A stretch of DNA of 64,000 nucleotides from Oceanobacillus arenosus (GCF_003369575.1 NZ_PIOC01000010.1:337317-401316); one strand, 5' to 3'. Numbered from the stretch's first letter, positions 54,427 to 63,018 are shown. The notes: generated from the letters alone by a model not told the origin. Made by a program: numbers and translations.

Positions 54427-54680
54427 CTAAACCTCAATATAGGCCGGGAGTTTATCTTTTACAATTTTTTCCCAGCCACCCTTCATGTGTTCACGAATAG
54501 CTGTGTGCGGTTGAACGAAATCGGTTATTTCTTCTGTATACCACCCAGAACGGATGAGGGTAAACTCTGTTCTGTTATCTTCTAATTTTTTTAATTCAAA
54601 GGTAAGGTGCCAATCCTTATCCCATTCAAATTCCACATGGTTAGGTGGGTCTAGTTCTGTTATTTTACAAGGGAGTCACC
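54427..54680 (-). pseudogene. SRPBCC/AHSA1 domain protein, 5'-truncated
   Basis: The minus-strand frame encodes only the second half of an AHSA1-type SRPBCC domain: ELDPPNHVEFEWDKDWHLTF through REHMKGGWEKIVKDKLPAYI. Upstream of about 54680 the frame meets a stop and unrelated sequence, and no start codon with a ribosome site exists. About half of the usual 140-150 residues are missing. It is zero bases from the ArsR start, so the two were an operon. Confidence 0.72.
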
Positions 54681-54814
54681 AAATTCACCAGCATGAAGGA
54701 CAAATTAGTAGTGATATTGATTTTGAAATGACTGAAGGGGATAAAGTAAGTGAATTTAGAAATTTAACTGTTAAATTAAATAAAGATATGCCAATTGAAT
54801 TTCTAAAAGAATAG
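54668..54814 (+). pseudogene. C-terminal fragment of an unrecognised gene
   Basis: A plus-strand frame ending at 54814 encodes GSHQIHQHEGQISSDIDFEM, then EFRNLTVKLNKDMPIEFLKE. It looks like real protein but has no start; its left end coincides with the cut end of the SRPBCC remnant, so a deletion probably joined two genes. Family unknown. Confidence 0.4.
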
Positions 54815-54974
54815 TCCTTATAGGTCGACTTTAAGTTATTATACTAGTTAGTGCTGGTTCATTAATAGAATAACAGGATTTTCATTTCATATATGGGTTT
54901 GTTAGTTATTATAACAAGAAGAATTAATTGTAAAACCATTTTATTGAACACCGGAACAGGGAGGTACAAAATAA

Positions 54975-55454
54975 ATGAGGATTAGAAAGTTTCAAAGCTC
55001 GGATATCAACCAAATTGTTTCTTTATTTCAAGAAACGGTACACGCAGTAAACGCAGCAGATTATTCAATAGAACAACTTAATGCATGGGCACCCATTGAT
55101 GAAATAGAAATCAAATTGAAAAACTGGAGCGAATCTTTAAGCAATAACATTTCATATGTTGCTGAAATGAATGATAAAATCGTCGGATTCAGTGACATGG
55201 ATTATAATGGGCATTTGGACAGGCTTTACATTCATAAGGATTTTCAGAAGCAAGGAATAGCTGCAGCATTAGTACATATGCTTGAATCCAGAGCGAAGGA
55301 AATGGGGCTTTCTGAAATGGATACAGAAGCAAGTATTACCGCAAAACATTTTTTTGAACGTCATGGATATCGGGTAATCAGGTCTCAGATTGTGGAACGC
55401 AGAAACATTTCTTTGATTAATTACAGGATGATTAAACAATTGGTATCCGAATAA
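54975..55454 (+). CDS. GNAT family N-acetyltransferase
   Basis: A 159-residue acetyltransferase. It has the central IVGFSDMDYNGHLDRLYIHK strand region, the acetyl-CoA loop FQKQGIAAALVHMLES near residue 95, and the later ASITAKHFFERHGYRVIRSQ. It resembles YafP/PhnO-like enzymes that have two C-terminal strands. Substrate unknown. AGGGAGG precedes the ATG. Third GNAT protein in the window. Confidence 0.9.
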   Translation: MRIRKFQSSDINQIVSLFQETVHAVNAADYSIEQLNAWAPIDEIEIKLKNWSESLSNNISYVAEMNDKIVGFSDMDYNGHLDRLYIHKDFQKQGIAAALVHMLESRAKEMGLSEMDTEASITAKHFFERHGYRVIRSQIVERRNISLINYRMIKQLVSE

Positions 55455-55562
55455 ACTCTTTAGAAAAAGGGTTCATAATTAATCAAATCATTGAATTGTC
55501 GTGTGTCATATTTGGGTATTGAAATAGTACGGTTTAAGATCACCATATATTTCGAATATAAA

Positions 55563-55595
55563 AAGCCCCACACATCAACGAGATGTATGGGGCAC
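55563..55595 (-). terminator. Terminator of mreBH
   Basis: A 12-bp stem with one mismatch (55565-55576 with 55582-55593), with a T-run on the minus strand. Confidence 0.8.
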
Positions 55596-55609
55596 AAGAT
55601 AAATTTTAA

Positions 55610-56617
55610 TTATTTTGCTGCTTTTTGCAGTTTATTTAACATCTTTAAAGCTCGTCCAGTACCAATTGCTACAGACTCCAAAGGGTTCGGTGCCATATGA
55701 ACGGGAACATTGATCTCATTTGCGAGCCATTCTTGCATGCCGTTCAGCAAGCTTCCGCCGCCAGTTAGCACAATTCCGTGGTCGACAATGTCGCCACTAA
55801 GCTCTGGTGGGCAATCTTCCAATGTAGCACGAACCGTTTCTAAAATTTGCTCAAGGGATTCTTTAATCGCTGCATATACTTCAGTTGATGATACGATAAT
55901 CGTCTTCGGCAAACCTGTAACCATATCACGACCACGGACTTCCATCGTCACTTCTTTATGATTGGGATGTGCATAACCAATTTCCATTTTAATATTTTCT
56001 GCTGTTCGTTCGCCGATGAGGACATTATATTGCTTACGGATATTTTGGATAATCTCTTCATCAATCTTATCGCCACCGATGCGGACAGCATTACAAGAGA
56101 CAACACCGCCAAATGAAATAATTCCAACCTCAGTTGTTCCACCGCCAATGTCTATCACGACATTAGCAATTGGCTCATCAACAGGTAGATCCGCACCAAT
56201 TGCAGCTGCAACTGGTTCTTCTATTAAATGGACATGTTTTGCGCCATAGCTTGTAACAGCATTATGAATCGCACGTCGTTCTACAGTTGTGCTTCCAGAA
56301 GGAGTACAAACAACGACAGTCGGTTTGCGCATCGAGATGCCAATCTTCTTGCTTACCTTCTTTAATAATGCCTTTAACATTTGGGAAGTAACATCATAAT
56401 CTGCGATAACGCCGTCTCTTAATGGGCGAATCGGAATAATGTTTTGTGGTGTTTTCCCGATCATTTCCTTCGCTTCTATACCAACAGCAACAACTTGTTT
56501 TGTATTAATATCAATAGCCACAACAGATGGCTCGTTTAGAACAATTCCTTTTGTCTTAGAATAGACGAGAACGTTTGCAGTACCTAAATCTATTCCGATT
56601 TCTGCATTTGAAAACAT
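55610..56617 (-). CDS. mreBH: Cell-shape actin homologue MreBH
   Basis: A 335-residue bacterial actin, exactly the length of B. subtilis MreBH. The phosphate loops [15 protein letters not shown] and [19 protein letters not shown] and the adenosine motif [14 protein letters not shown] are intact. MreB-type filaments guide the peptidoglycan elongation machinery; MreBH is the paralogue linked to LytE. The residues resemble MreBH more than MreB or Mbl, and the gene is not in the mreBCD context. Start ATG 56617 follows TTGGAGGAA; a TTG at 56632 overlaps the ribosome site. Confidence 0.92.
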   Translation of the reverse strand: MFSNAEIGIDLGTANVLVYSKTKGIVLNEPSVVAIDINTKQVVAVGIEAKEMIGKTPQNIIPIRPLRDGVIADYDVTSQMLKALLKKVSKKIGISMRKPTVVVCTPSGSTTVERRAIHNAVTSYGAKHVHLIEEPVAAAIGADLPVDEPIANVVIDIGGGTTEVGIISFGGVVSCNAVRIGGDKIDEEIIQNIRKQYNVLIGERTAENIKMEIGYAHPNHKEVTMEVRGRDMVTGLPKTIIVSSTEVYAAIKESLEQILETVRATLEDCPPELSGDIVDHGIVLTGGGSLLNGMQEWLANEINVPVHMAPNPLESVAIGTGRALKMLNKLQKAAK

Positions 56618-56741
56618 ATTTGGTTCCTCCAATGTTGACAGTTTCTTCTATATAACTACTATTTTAGATAAGCGTTTCTGGGGACGCGGCTCGCTGAAGT
56701 AAAATTCACAACAACGACAGTACCCCTCATTATATAAAAGA

Positions 56742-57069
56742 GGTTACTATTAAACTAACGCAACAAGCAGGCACAAATCAAGTTTCATTTACGTTACACT
56801 TTTTTATGATTTGTAACAAAAAGGCTTATTTTAAAAGGTGTCAACAGCCTTTTTTATGAAGATTCTACCAAAAGACCGAGGATTTACCATTTTGATGTAG
56901 ATTTGTCGAATGCAAAATCCATTATTAACAAGGGTTTGGGGGAAATGGTCAGTAAGCTATAATTCTATTTATCTATTATGGGAAATCCTGCCATAATTAT
57001 TACAAAAAAAGCGTGCTATGATTATTTTGCAAGGACGAAGCAAACAAAACAAAAGGAGAGTGTAAGAGG
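56742..57069 (+). promoter_or_regulatory. Conserved 5' region of the first CAP gene
   Basis: About 330 bases closely related to 58471-58794. Shared blocks include TTACCATTTTGATGTA, GGGAAATCCT and the promoter-proximal TGCTATGAT (extended -10 at 57014-57022). A hairpin with a T-run at 56818-56855 is intact here but decayed in the second copy. This is the duplicated control region; no known riboswitch was recognised. Confidence 0.7.
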
Positions 57070-57984
57070 ATGCTTAAAAAAATAGGTGTCGTTACAGCAT
57101 TATCAACAGCTTTAATTTTCGGAGGTGCTTTTACAACAACTGCAAATGCGCAAGCAAATGCTGATCAACCGAATGTTCAATATAAAGTCTATTATTCTGT
57201 GAACGGAGAAAAAGGTAGTATCACAGATGCAAATATAAAAGAATTGTTATCACAGGATAAACTAAATAATATAGTTGGTAAAGTAATGGATCGTTATAAT
57301 ATTACGTTGCCACAAGTTAATGTAGGGAAGCAAGCAGAACAAAAAGTAGAACTACCAGTACAAAAAGAACAAGAAGCACCAGCAAAACAACCAGTACAAG
57401 TAGAACAACCAAAAGCTCCAGCAAAACAACCAGTACAAGTAGAACAACCAAAAGCTCCAGCAAAACAACCAGTTAAAGTAGAAGAACCTAAAGCACCAGC
57501 AAAACAACCAGTACAAGCAGAGCAACCAAAAGCTCCAACACAACAACAGCCGGCTCAAGAAAAACCAGCTGAGCAAAAGGCTCAAAATAATAATCAAAAT
57601 GCTGCATTAAGTCAATATGAACAAGAAGTAGTAGAATTAACGAACCAAGAAAGAGCAAAATATGGCTTATCTGCACTTCAAATTGATACAGAATTGAGCA
57701 AAGTAGCTCGTGAAAAATCAAACGACATGGCATCAAAAGGATATTTTGACCATAATAGCCCAACATACGGCTCACCATTTGATATGATGAAGAGCTTCGG
57801 TATCTCTTACCGTACAGCAGGTGAGAACATTGCAATGGGTCAACGTACACCTGCAGAAGTAGTTGACGGTTGGATGAACAGTGAAGGTCACCGTGCTAAC
57901 ATTTTAAATGGCGAATTCACACACATTGGTGTAGGATACGTTGAAAATGGTAATTACTGGACACAACAATTTATTGGTAAATAA
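57070..57984 (+). CDS. Secreted CAP (SCP/YkwD-like) domain protein, copy 1
   Basis: A 304-residue exported protein. It has a signal peptide (residues 1-27, cut after ANA), a short N-terminal region (VQYKVYYSVNGEKGSITDAN) and a proline/glutamine-rich linker with four 13-residue repeats. The C-terminal CAP domain (about 180-304) has SNDMASKGYFDHNSPTYG and NILNGEFTHIGVGYV with the conserved histidines and glutamate. CAP proteins of Bacillus are associated with the cell wall or spores; the molecular role is unsettled. AAAGGAGAG precedes the ATG. Confidence 0.9.
   Translation: MLKKIGVVTALSTALIFGGAFTTTANAQANADQPNVQYKVYYSVNGEKGSITDANIKELLSQDKLNNIVGKVMDRYNITLPQVNVGKQAEQKVELPVQKEQEAPAKQPVQVEQPKAPAKQPVQVEQPKAPAKQPVKVEEPKAPAKQPVQAEQPKAPTQQQPAQEKPAEQKAQNNNQNAALSQYEQEVVELTNQERAKYGLSALQIDTELSKVAREKSNDMASKGYFDHNSPTYGSPFDMMKSFGISYRTAGENIAMGQRTPAEVVDGWMNSEGHRANILNGEFTHIGVGYVENGNYWTQQFIGK
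57376..57531 (+). repeat. Four in-frame 39-bp tandem repeats
   Basis: Units at 57376, 57415, 57454 and 57493 each encode a 13-residue unit of the type APAKQPVQVEQPK. They make the extended linker, which in the second copy at 58795 is much shorter. Confidence 0.9.
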
Positions 57985-57994
57985 GTAAGAGATT

Positions 57995-58025
57995 AAGAGA
58001 CTAGCCTCGGCTAGTCTCTTTTTGG
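57995..58025 (+). terminator. Intrinsic terminator after CAP copy 1
   Basis: A perfect 12-bp stem (57995-58006 with 58009-58020) and a T-run. Confidence 0.85.
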
Positions 58026-58112
58026 TAGGTAAGAAAGTATAACGACTTTCTTACTACATAAGTGCAACTAAGGCTGTCACCCAAAGGCTTGGTGACAGCC
58101 TTAGTTTTCTAA
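58019..58112 (+). repeat. Dispersed palindromic repeat, copy B
   Basis: Partner of 19636-19725. The second palindrome is a perfect 16-bp stem (58066-58081 with 58091-58106), AACTAAGGCTGTCACC with its complement. It follows directly on the CAP copy 1 terminator. Confidence 0.78.
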
Positions 58113-58400
58113 TGCGACGGGCAGTTGCACAAGGCATCATAAATTCGACGCCTATTCTGTTTCTTAACAAGACAGAGACGACACTATAACCAGTGAACAT
58201 GAAGAATTAGATGAGCGAATTATTGTAATTTACAGAGGTCCATGGAAATTATTATCTGTTTGACCATTATGATGAGATACTTGACGATATTGGAAAAAAA
58301 TTAGATTTAGATTGTAGAAAAAATATATGTTTTAGGAGAAATTAAAAAAATTCTAGGAGAAGATAATAAAGGATGAAACACAAGAACTTTATGTCAAATA
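58113..58400 (+). other. Non-coding or decayed stretch between CAP copies
   Basis: Short pieces of sensible protein in changing frames (for example DERIIVIYRGPWKLLS, DHYDEILDDIGKKLDLD, LGEIKKILGED) suggest a small gene degraded beyond recognition. No start or family can be assigned. Confidence 0.35.
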
Positions 58401-58447
58401 GAAACAGCCAAGAATCCTGTATTCACATGGGTTCAAGGCTGTTTTTT
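58401..58447 (+). terminator. Hairpin with T-run
   Basis: AAACAGCC at 58402-58409 pairs with GGCTGTTT at 58437-58444, extended by an inner AATCC/GGGTT pairing, and six T follow. Confidence 0.7.
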
Positions 58448-58470
58448 CATCAATTTAACTGCGAAAAGTC

Positions 58471-58794
58471 AGGTTATTAAACTAACTTAGAGAGTGGTAC
58501 AAATCAAGTGACATTTACATTACACTTTTTTACCCTTTGAAATAATAAGGCTGATTTTAAAAGGTGTCAATCGCAATTTAAATGAAGTTTTTGCCAAAAA
58601 AACGGGAATTTACCATTTTGATGTAAATTTGTTAACTGCGAAATCTATTATTATCAAGGGTTTAAATAAATGGTGCAAAAGTCCTAATTCTATTTATCTG
58701 GTATGGGAAATCCTACCACAAATATTACAAAAAACCTGTGCTATGATAGTTTTGCAAGACAGAAGCAAACAAAACAAAAGGAGAGTGTCAGTAT
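58471..58794 (+). promoter_or_regulatory. Conserved 5' region of the second CAP gene
   Basis: Duplicate of 56742-57069 with scattered differences. The extended -10 TGCTATGAT and AAAACAAAAGGAGAGTG leader are kept; the upstream hairpin is lost. Confidence 0.65.
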
Positions 58795-59517
58795 ATGCTT
58801 AAAAAGATAGGTGTCGTTACAGCATTATCAACAGCTTTAATTTTTGGAGGTGCTTTTACATCAACTGCAGATGCGCAAGCAAATGCTGATCAATCGAATG
58901 TTCAATATAAAGTCTATTATTCTGTGAACGGGGAAAAAGGTAGTATCACAGATGCAAATATAAAAGAATTTTTATCTCAAGATAAAATTAATGAAGTGAA
59001 GCAACCAGTACAAAAAGTAGATCAACCAAAAGCACCAGCGAAACAACAGGAACAAAAACAACCAAAAGCGCCAGCACAACAACCAACACAAGAACAGCCA
59101 GCTGAGCAAAAAACTCAAGACAATAATCAAAACGCTGCATTAAGCCAATTTGAACAAGAAGTTGTAGAATTAACGAACCAAGAAAGAGCAAAACAAGGTT
59201 TATCTGCACTTAAAATTGATACAGAGTTAAGCAAAGTAGCACGTGAGAAATCAAATGACATGGCTACAAACGGATATTTCGACCATAACAGCCCAACATA
59301 TGGTTCACCATTTGATATGATGAAGAGCTTCGGTATTACTTACCGTACAGCAGGTGAAAACATTGCATTGGGTCAACGCACACCAGCAGAAGTAGTAGAA
59401 GGTTGGATGAACAGTGAAGGTCACCGTGCTAACATCTTAAACGGCGAATACACACACATTGGTGTAGGATACGTTGAAAATGGTAACTACTGGACACAGC
59501 AATTTATTGGTAAATAA
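58795..59517 (+). CDS. Secreted CAP (SCP/YkwD-like) domain protein, copy 2
   Basis: A 240-residue paralogue of the gene at 57070, nearly identical in its signal peptide and N-terminal region and very similar in the CAP domain (SNDMATNGYFDHNSPTYG and NILNGEYTHIGVGYV). The linker is shorter, lacks the four regular repeats, and a 25-residue segment after the N-terminal region is missing. Both copies keep the CAP-domain histidines and glutamates, so both should fold. It arose by tandem duplication including the promoter region. Confidence 0.9.
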   Translation: MLKKIGVVTALSTALIFGGAFTSTADAQANADQSNVQYKVYYSVNGEKGSITDANIKEFLSQDKINEVKQPVQKVDQPKAPAKQQEQKQPKAPAQQPTQEQPAEQKTQDNNQNAALSQFEQEVVELTNQERAKQGLSALKIDTELSKVAREKSNDMATNGYFDHNSPTYGSPFDMMKSFGITYRTAGENIALGQRTPAEVVEGWMNSEGHRANILNGEYTHIGVGYVENGNYWTQQFIGK

Positions 59518-59529
59518 TTAACAGACTAT

Positions 59530-59560
59530 GAGACTAGCATATGCTAGTCTCTTTTTTTAT
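59530..59560 (+). terminator. Intrinsic terminator after CAP copy 2
   Basis: A perfect 11-bp stem with almost no loop (59530-59540 with 59541-59551), then seven T. It is the counterpart of the one at 57995. Confidence 0.82.
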
Positions 59561-59764
59561 ACACAATTTTTTGTATTGATTGTTTTATGAAAAAACGGTG
59601 CCAAATTGAGGAGAAAATAATGAAAGATACTTGATATATAGTGCGATTTAAGGTGAATTTTGAAATTATAGTTGTTATTCACCGATTTCATTACTTAACT
59701 TTACTGAACATTAAAAGTCAGTAAGCAAGAAAATACTCTTCGAAGGATTCAGCAATACTCAGCG

Positions 59765-59880
59765 GAAGAAATACACGGAGACTTCTGCGGGAAGAAGATC
59801 CTAGGTGAGACAACGAAGTGCGACAGCGCTTGTAGGCTCACCAGTTCCCCGCGGAAAGCGAAGTGTATTTCTGGAGCGAC
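59765..59880. repeat. Long cruciform-type dispersed repeat
   Basis: An imperfect palindrome: outer arms GAAATACAC and GTGTATTTC, then CTGCGGG with CCCGCGG, then GGTGAG with CTCACC around AGCGCT. It is far richer in GC than its surroundings. Such elements are common between Bacillaceae genes; a partial copy in opposite orientation ends the window at 63950-64000. Confidence 0.75.
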
Positions 59881-60051
59881 TGGTCCGAGAGTCTTTATGA
59901 ATAACTTCCAACCAGTGAACAATTGCTAAACCTTTTTTCCAACCCTCCCTTTTTGTATTACAACCCTATAAAAGGTAAAATCAATGTATAGGCATTCTCT
60001 AACATAATTACATTTATCGACACACATACTATTCCAAAAAAGGAGGGGCTT
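59881..60051. other. Upstream region of glsA
   Basis: No gene seen. The stretch carries the AAAGGAGGGG ribosome site before the glutaminase ATG; no reliable promoter was identified. Confidence 0.4.
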
Positions 60052-61047
60052 ATGGTACAAGGAATTGTAAACTGGAATACACAGACGACACAAAAATGGC
60101 TTCAGAATTATGTCGATGACTGGGTGAACTTTTATCAAAAGAATACGGGCGAAGGGGAGGTAGCTTCTTATATCCCGATTTTGCAAGAAGCGAATCAGCA
60201 ACATCTGGGAATCTCGATTCTTGGGATAGATGGAATGGAAATTAGATCTGGAAATGTTGAGATTCCATTTACCATCCAGAGTATATCTAAAGTATTTATA
60301 TTCATTGTTGCGTGTATACAAAGGGGAGTTTCTTATGTACTATCCAAGGTTGATGTCGAACCAACAGGGGGGGCATTCAACTCGATTATGCATCTGGAAA
60401 CAAGGCAGGTGAAGAAGCCGTTTAACCCATTAGTAAACGCAGGTGCAATTACCGTAACTTCTATGTTGAATGGCAGCACATCTGAACAGAAGCTCGAAGG
60501 ATTTTATCAATTGCTAGAGAAGATATTGGGCTATCGTCCGCCATTGAATATCGATGTATATGAGTCGGAAAATGAAACATCGGTACGTAATAGAGCAATT
60601 GGCTATTACTTATTGGAGATGGGCTACTTAGAATCAGAGCTTGATCTCACGTTAGAAACTTACTTTAAGCAATGTTCGATTGAAATAACGATTGATGATT
60701 TGGCTAAATTAGGAATGATTCTTGCAAATGATGGCGTTGATCCAAGAACACAAGAAGAGATAATTCCGAGGCAGGTTGCAAGACTTGCAAAGGCGCTGAT
60801 GCTAACATGTGGTATGTATGATGCTTCTGGAAAATTTGCTGCATATGTTGGCATACCAGCAAAAAGTGGTGTATCTGGGGGCATAGTCGCCGTTGTCCCA
60901 CCACGAGCAAGGAACAATCCATTGCCATTTCTTGATGGATGTGGGATTGGCGTATATGGCCCAGCTCTTGATAAGCAGGGGAATAGTATCGCCGGTATTC
61001 GCCTGTTGCGGCATATTGCGAATCAATGGGATTTGAGTATTTTTTAG
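60052..61047 (+). CDS. glsA: Glutaminase A
   Basis: A 331-residue serine-dependent beta-lactamase-fold glutaminase hydrolysing glutamine to glutamate and ammonia. The nucleophile motif QSISKVF gives Ser77 and Lys80. The KPFNPLVNAGAITVTSML segment, NRAIGYYLLEMGYLE, LTCGMYDASGKFAAYVGIPAKSGVSGG and the C-terminal GPALDKQGNSIAGI are all family marks. Length is typical. A strong AAAGGAGGGG lies before the ATG. Two bases separate it from the SRAP gene's upstream region, so cotranscription is likely. Confidence 0.94.
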   Translation: MVQGIVNWNTQTTQKWLQNYVDDWVNFYQKNTGEGEVASYIPILQEANQQHLGISILGIDGMEIRSGNVEIPFTIQSISKVFIFIVACIQRGVSYVLSKVDVEPTGGAFNSIMHLETRQVKKPFNPLVNAGAITVTSMLNGSTSEQKLEGFYQLLEKILGYRPPLNIDVYESENETSVRNRAIGYYLLEMGYLESELDLTLETYFKQCSIEITIDDLAKLGMILANDGVDPRTQEEIIPRQVARLAKALMLTCGMYDASGKFAAYVGIPAKSGVSGGIVAVVPPRARNNPLPFLDGCGIGVYGPALDKQGNSIAGIRLLRHIANQWDLSIF

Positions 61048-61066
61048 AGTGAAGGGAGTGGGGAAA

Positions 61067-61732
61067 ATGTGTGGTCGCTATACACTGCTAGCAGATGAAC
61101 TCGAAGTCTTAAAGGAATTTGATTTAGAAAACCGGATCGAATCCTATCAAACAAGCTTTAATATTGCACCAGGTCAGCAAGTATTAGCAATTATTCATAA
61201 TGGCAGGGAAAAGCGTGCAGGATATTTACGCTGGGGACTCGTACCATCCTGGTCTAAGGATGAAAAAATTGGTTATAAAATGATCAATGCAAGAAGCGAA
61301 ACAGCAGATGAGAAACCAAGCTTTAAATCCTTAATGGCGCAGAAACGATGTTTAATTGTAGCTGATAGCTTCTATGAATGGAAAAAAACAGAACGTAACA
61401 AGCAACCAAAGCGTATCGAGTTAAAAAATCGTAAATTATTTGCTTTTGCTGGGCTTTGGGATAAATGGGTGCAGGATGGTAAAACATTATTTACTTGCAC
61501 CATCTTGACGAAGGATTCGAATCCATTCATGCGGGATATTCATCCCCGCATGCCGATTATTTTACCAAAAGACAGGGAAGATGAGTGGATTACGCCACAA
61601 AAGTTACAACCTGGGAGGGCGAAGCAGTTTTTACAAACAATCGAAATGGAAAAGTTAAAGGCATATAATGTTGGAGACTATGTAAATGCAGCAAAGCATA
61701 ATGATCCACAGTGTATTCAGCCAATCGCATAA
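61067..61732 (+). CDS. SRAP-domain protein (YedK/HMCES family)
   Basis: A 221-residue SOS-response-associated peptidase-like protein that forms a covalent link with abasic sites in single-stranded DNA. Cys2 in MCGRYTLLADE is the reactive residue and must be exposed by Met removal, so the ATG at 61067 is the true start (not the GTG at 61049), with AAGGGAGTGGGG before it. The motifs NARSETADEKPSF and IHPRMPIILPKD with the active-site histidine are intact. It follows glsA by 19 bases and ends at a terminator. Confidence 0.93.
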   Translation: MCGRYTLLADELEVLKEFDLENRIESYQTSFNIAPGQQVLAIIHNGREKRAGYLRWGLVPSWSKDEKIGYKMINARSETADEKPSFKSLMAQKRCLIVADSFYEWKKTERNKQPKRIELKNRKLFAFAGLWDKWVQDGKTLFTCTILTKDSNPFMRDIHPRMPIILPKDREDEWITPQKLQPGRAKQFLQTIEMEKLKAYNVGDYVNAAKHNDPQCIQPIA

Positions 61733-61734
61733 TG

Positions 61735-61774
61735 AAAGGGGATGACCTACTCTTAAATATGTCGTCCCCTTTTA
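61735..61774 (+). terminator. Intrinsic terminator after the SRAP gene
   Basis: AAAGGGGATGAC (61735-61746) pairs with GTCGTCCCCTTT (61761-61772) and a T-run follows. Confidence 0.83.
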
Positions 61775-61903
61775 TTATGCTGACTTCGCTTTCGCTGCTT
61801 TTTTCCTTAGGGTTTACATTTAGAGGTAAAATAAGCCATAATAATGGTACAGTGAAAAAACGACAAATTAGTATTTTTTCGACCAAATGATTGGTTACAA
61901 TTT

Positions 61904-61933
61904 TTGCTTAGAAGGTCATTAATTGCGTATAAT
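61904..61933 (+). promoter_or_regulatory. Sigma-A promoter of yfkJ
   Basis: TTGCTT at 61904-61909, an 18-base spacer and TATAAT at 61928-61933, 30 bases before the start codon. Confidence 0.72.
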
Positions 61934-61962
61934 GTAGTTAAAGATAGAAAGGTGTTATAATA

Positions 61963-62439
61963 ATGATACATGTACTATTCGTTTGTTTAGGGAATATTTG
62001 TAGGTCACCAATGGCAGAAGCGGTTTTCCGTGATCTGATAATAAAGGATAATTTAGCGGATAAAATTGCAGTAGATTCTGGTGGAACTGGTGATTGGCAT
62101 ACCGGTAAGGGACCACATAAAGGAACGAGTCAGGTGCTGAAACGAGAAGGGATTTCTTATGATGGAATCACTGCTCGCCAGGTAAATGAAAAGGATTGGG
62201 ATGATTTTGATTATATTATTGCCATGGACGAGCAAAATGTAGAAGACCTTCATCAGATCCGCGAGTCTCAGGATGATCAGGTTGTTATCGCAAGGCTTAT
62301 GGACTTTGTTGATCAAGCAAGGGAAGAAAATGTTCCAGATCCATATTATACTGGAAATTTCGATTATACGTATCAGTTAGTATCTGAGGGATGTACCCAG
62401 CTGCTTAACTATATAAAGGAAAAACATTCACTTACATAA
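61963..62439 (+). CDS. yfkJ: Low-molecular-weight protein-tyrosine phosphatase (YfkJ homologue)
   Basis: A 158-residue LMW phosphatase. The phosphate-binding loop VCLGNICRSPMAE near the N-terminus carries the nucleophilic cysteine and arginine (CX5R), and the acid/base aspartate lies in PDPYYTG near residue 127. It is closest in context and length to B. subtilis YfkJ (156 residues), being followed by a YtxH-like gene and a YihY/YfkH gene. Implicated in stress resistance. AAAGGTG precedes the ATG. Confidence 0.9.
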   Translation: MIHVLFVCLGNICRSPMAEAVFRDLIIKDNLADKIAVDSGGTGDWHTGKGPHKGTSQVLKREGISYDGITARQVNEKDWDDFDYIIAMDEQNVEDLHQIRESQDDQVVIARLMDFVDQAREENVPDPYYTGNFDYTYQLVSEGCTQLLNYIKEKHSLT

Positions 62440-62455
62440 AAGGAGAGATATTGAA

Positions 62456-62752
62456 ATGGGCAGACAAAAATTAATATTAGGTGTAGTTATTGGTGCGGTT
62501 GTTGGAGGCTTGGCAACTTTAGCAGATAAAGAAACTAGAATTTATGCAAAGACAAAACTTGATGAGGCAAAATCAGGAGCAACATATGTGTTACAAAATC
62601 CAGCAGAAGCAATTGAAAATGTACGAAATACGGTTGACCAATTAAACCATAGCATCACAAATGGAGCTGAAAGTACAATTAACGCACTAGAGCAAGTGGA
62701 AGGTACTTTAGATAAATTCGTGAATAAAAAAGAAGTTAAAGTCGTAAATTAA
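62456..62752 (+). CDS. YtxH-like small membrane-associated protein
   Basis: A 98-residue protein with a glycine-rich N-terminal membrane segment (LILGVVIGAVVGGLATLAD) and a long amphipathic helical region rich in asparagine, glutamine and alanine, as in YtxH/general-stress proteins. It occupies the place of B. subtilis yfkI between yfkJ and yfkH. AAAGGAGAG precedes the ATG, 16 bases after yfkJ. Function unknown, probably stress related. Confidence 0.8.
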   Translation: MGRQKLILGVVIGAVVGGLATLADKETRIYAKTKLDEAKSGATYVLQNPAEAIENVRNTVDQLNHSITNGAESTINALEQVEGTLDKFVNKKEVKVVN

Positions 62753-62756
62753 TAAC

Positions 62757-62940
62757 AAAGGCGTAAGTGCCCGTTTAGCTACGTATGGACTGCGCCTCAC
62801 GGACGTGAGGTGGTTCGACGTTGGCGAATGCCCGATTTTAGTCGGCCTTCCTTAATCCTAGCGAGTCGATGTTGACTTATCGTACGGAGGTGAGGGAAGT
62901 CTCGCTAGGAGCACGGGCGCTGAAGCTGGACGTGAACAAT
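62757..62940 (+). repeat. GC-rich multi-stem structured element
   Basis: About 185 bases with nested inverted repeats. GTAAGTGCCCGT near the start faces ACGGGCGCT at the end; CCTCACGGACGTGAGG and CCGATTTTAGTCGG form local hairpins; TCCTAGCGAG pairs with CTCGCTAGGA. Base composition is unlike the surroundings and there is no open frame. It lies between the YtxH-like gene and its terminator. Likely a dispersed repeat that is transcribed as structured RNA. Confidence 0.7.
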
Positions 62941-62953
62941 ATTGTAACAAAAA

Positions 62954-62984
62954 ATAAGCCGGCATCTCAAGCATGCCGGCTTTC
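62954..62984 (+). terminator. Intrinsic terminator
   Basis: A perfect 10-bp stem AAGCCGGCAT (62956-62965) with ATGCCGGCTT (62972-62981) and a 6-base loop. Confidence 0.82.
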
Positions 62985-63018
62985 ATTATCGGCGAAATCC
63001 ATAGTGGGGGCGGTGTGA

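Noticed and set aside
56742..57069. A cyclic-di-AMP (ydaO-type) or other known riboswitch before the CAP genes
   Set aside because: Cell-wall genes often have one, but none of the conserved ydaO blocks could be found in either copy of the leader.
60052..60321. Minus-strand open frame over the glsA start
   Set aside because: No family, no ribosome site; overlaps a clear glutaminase start.
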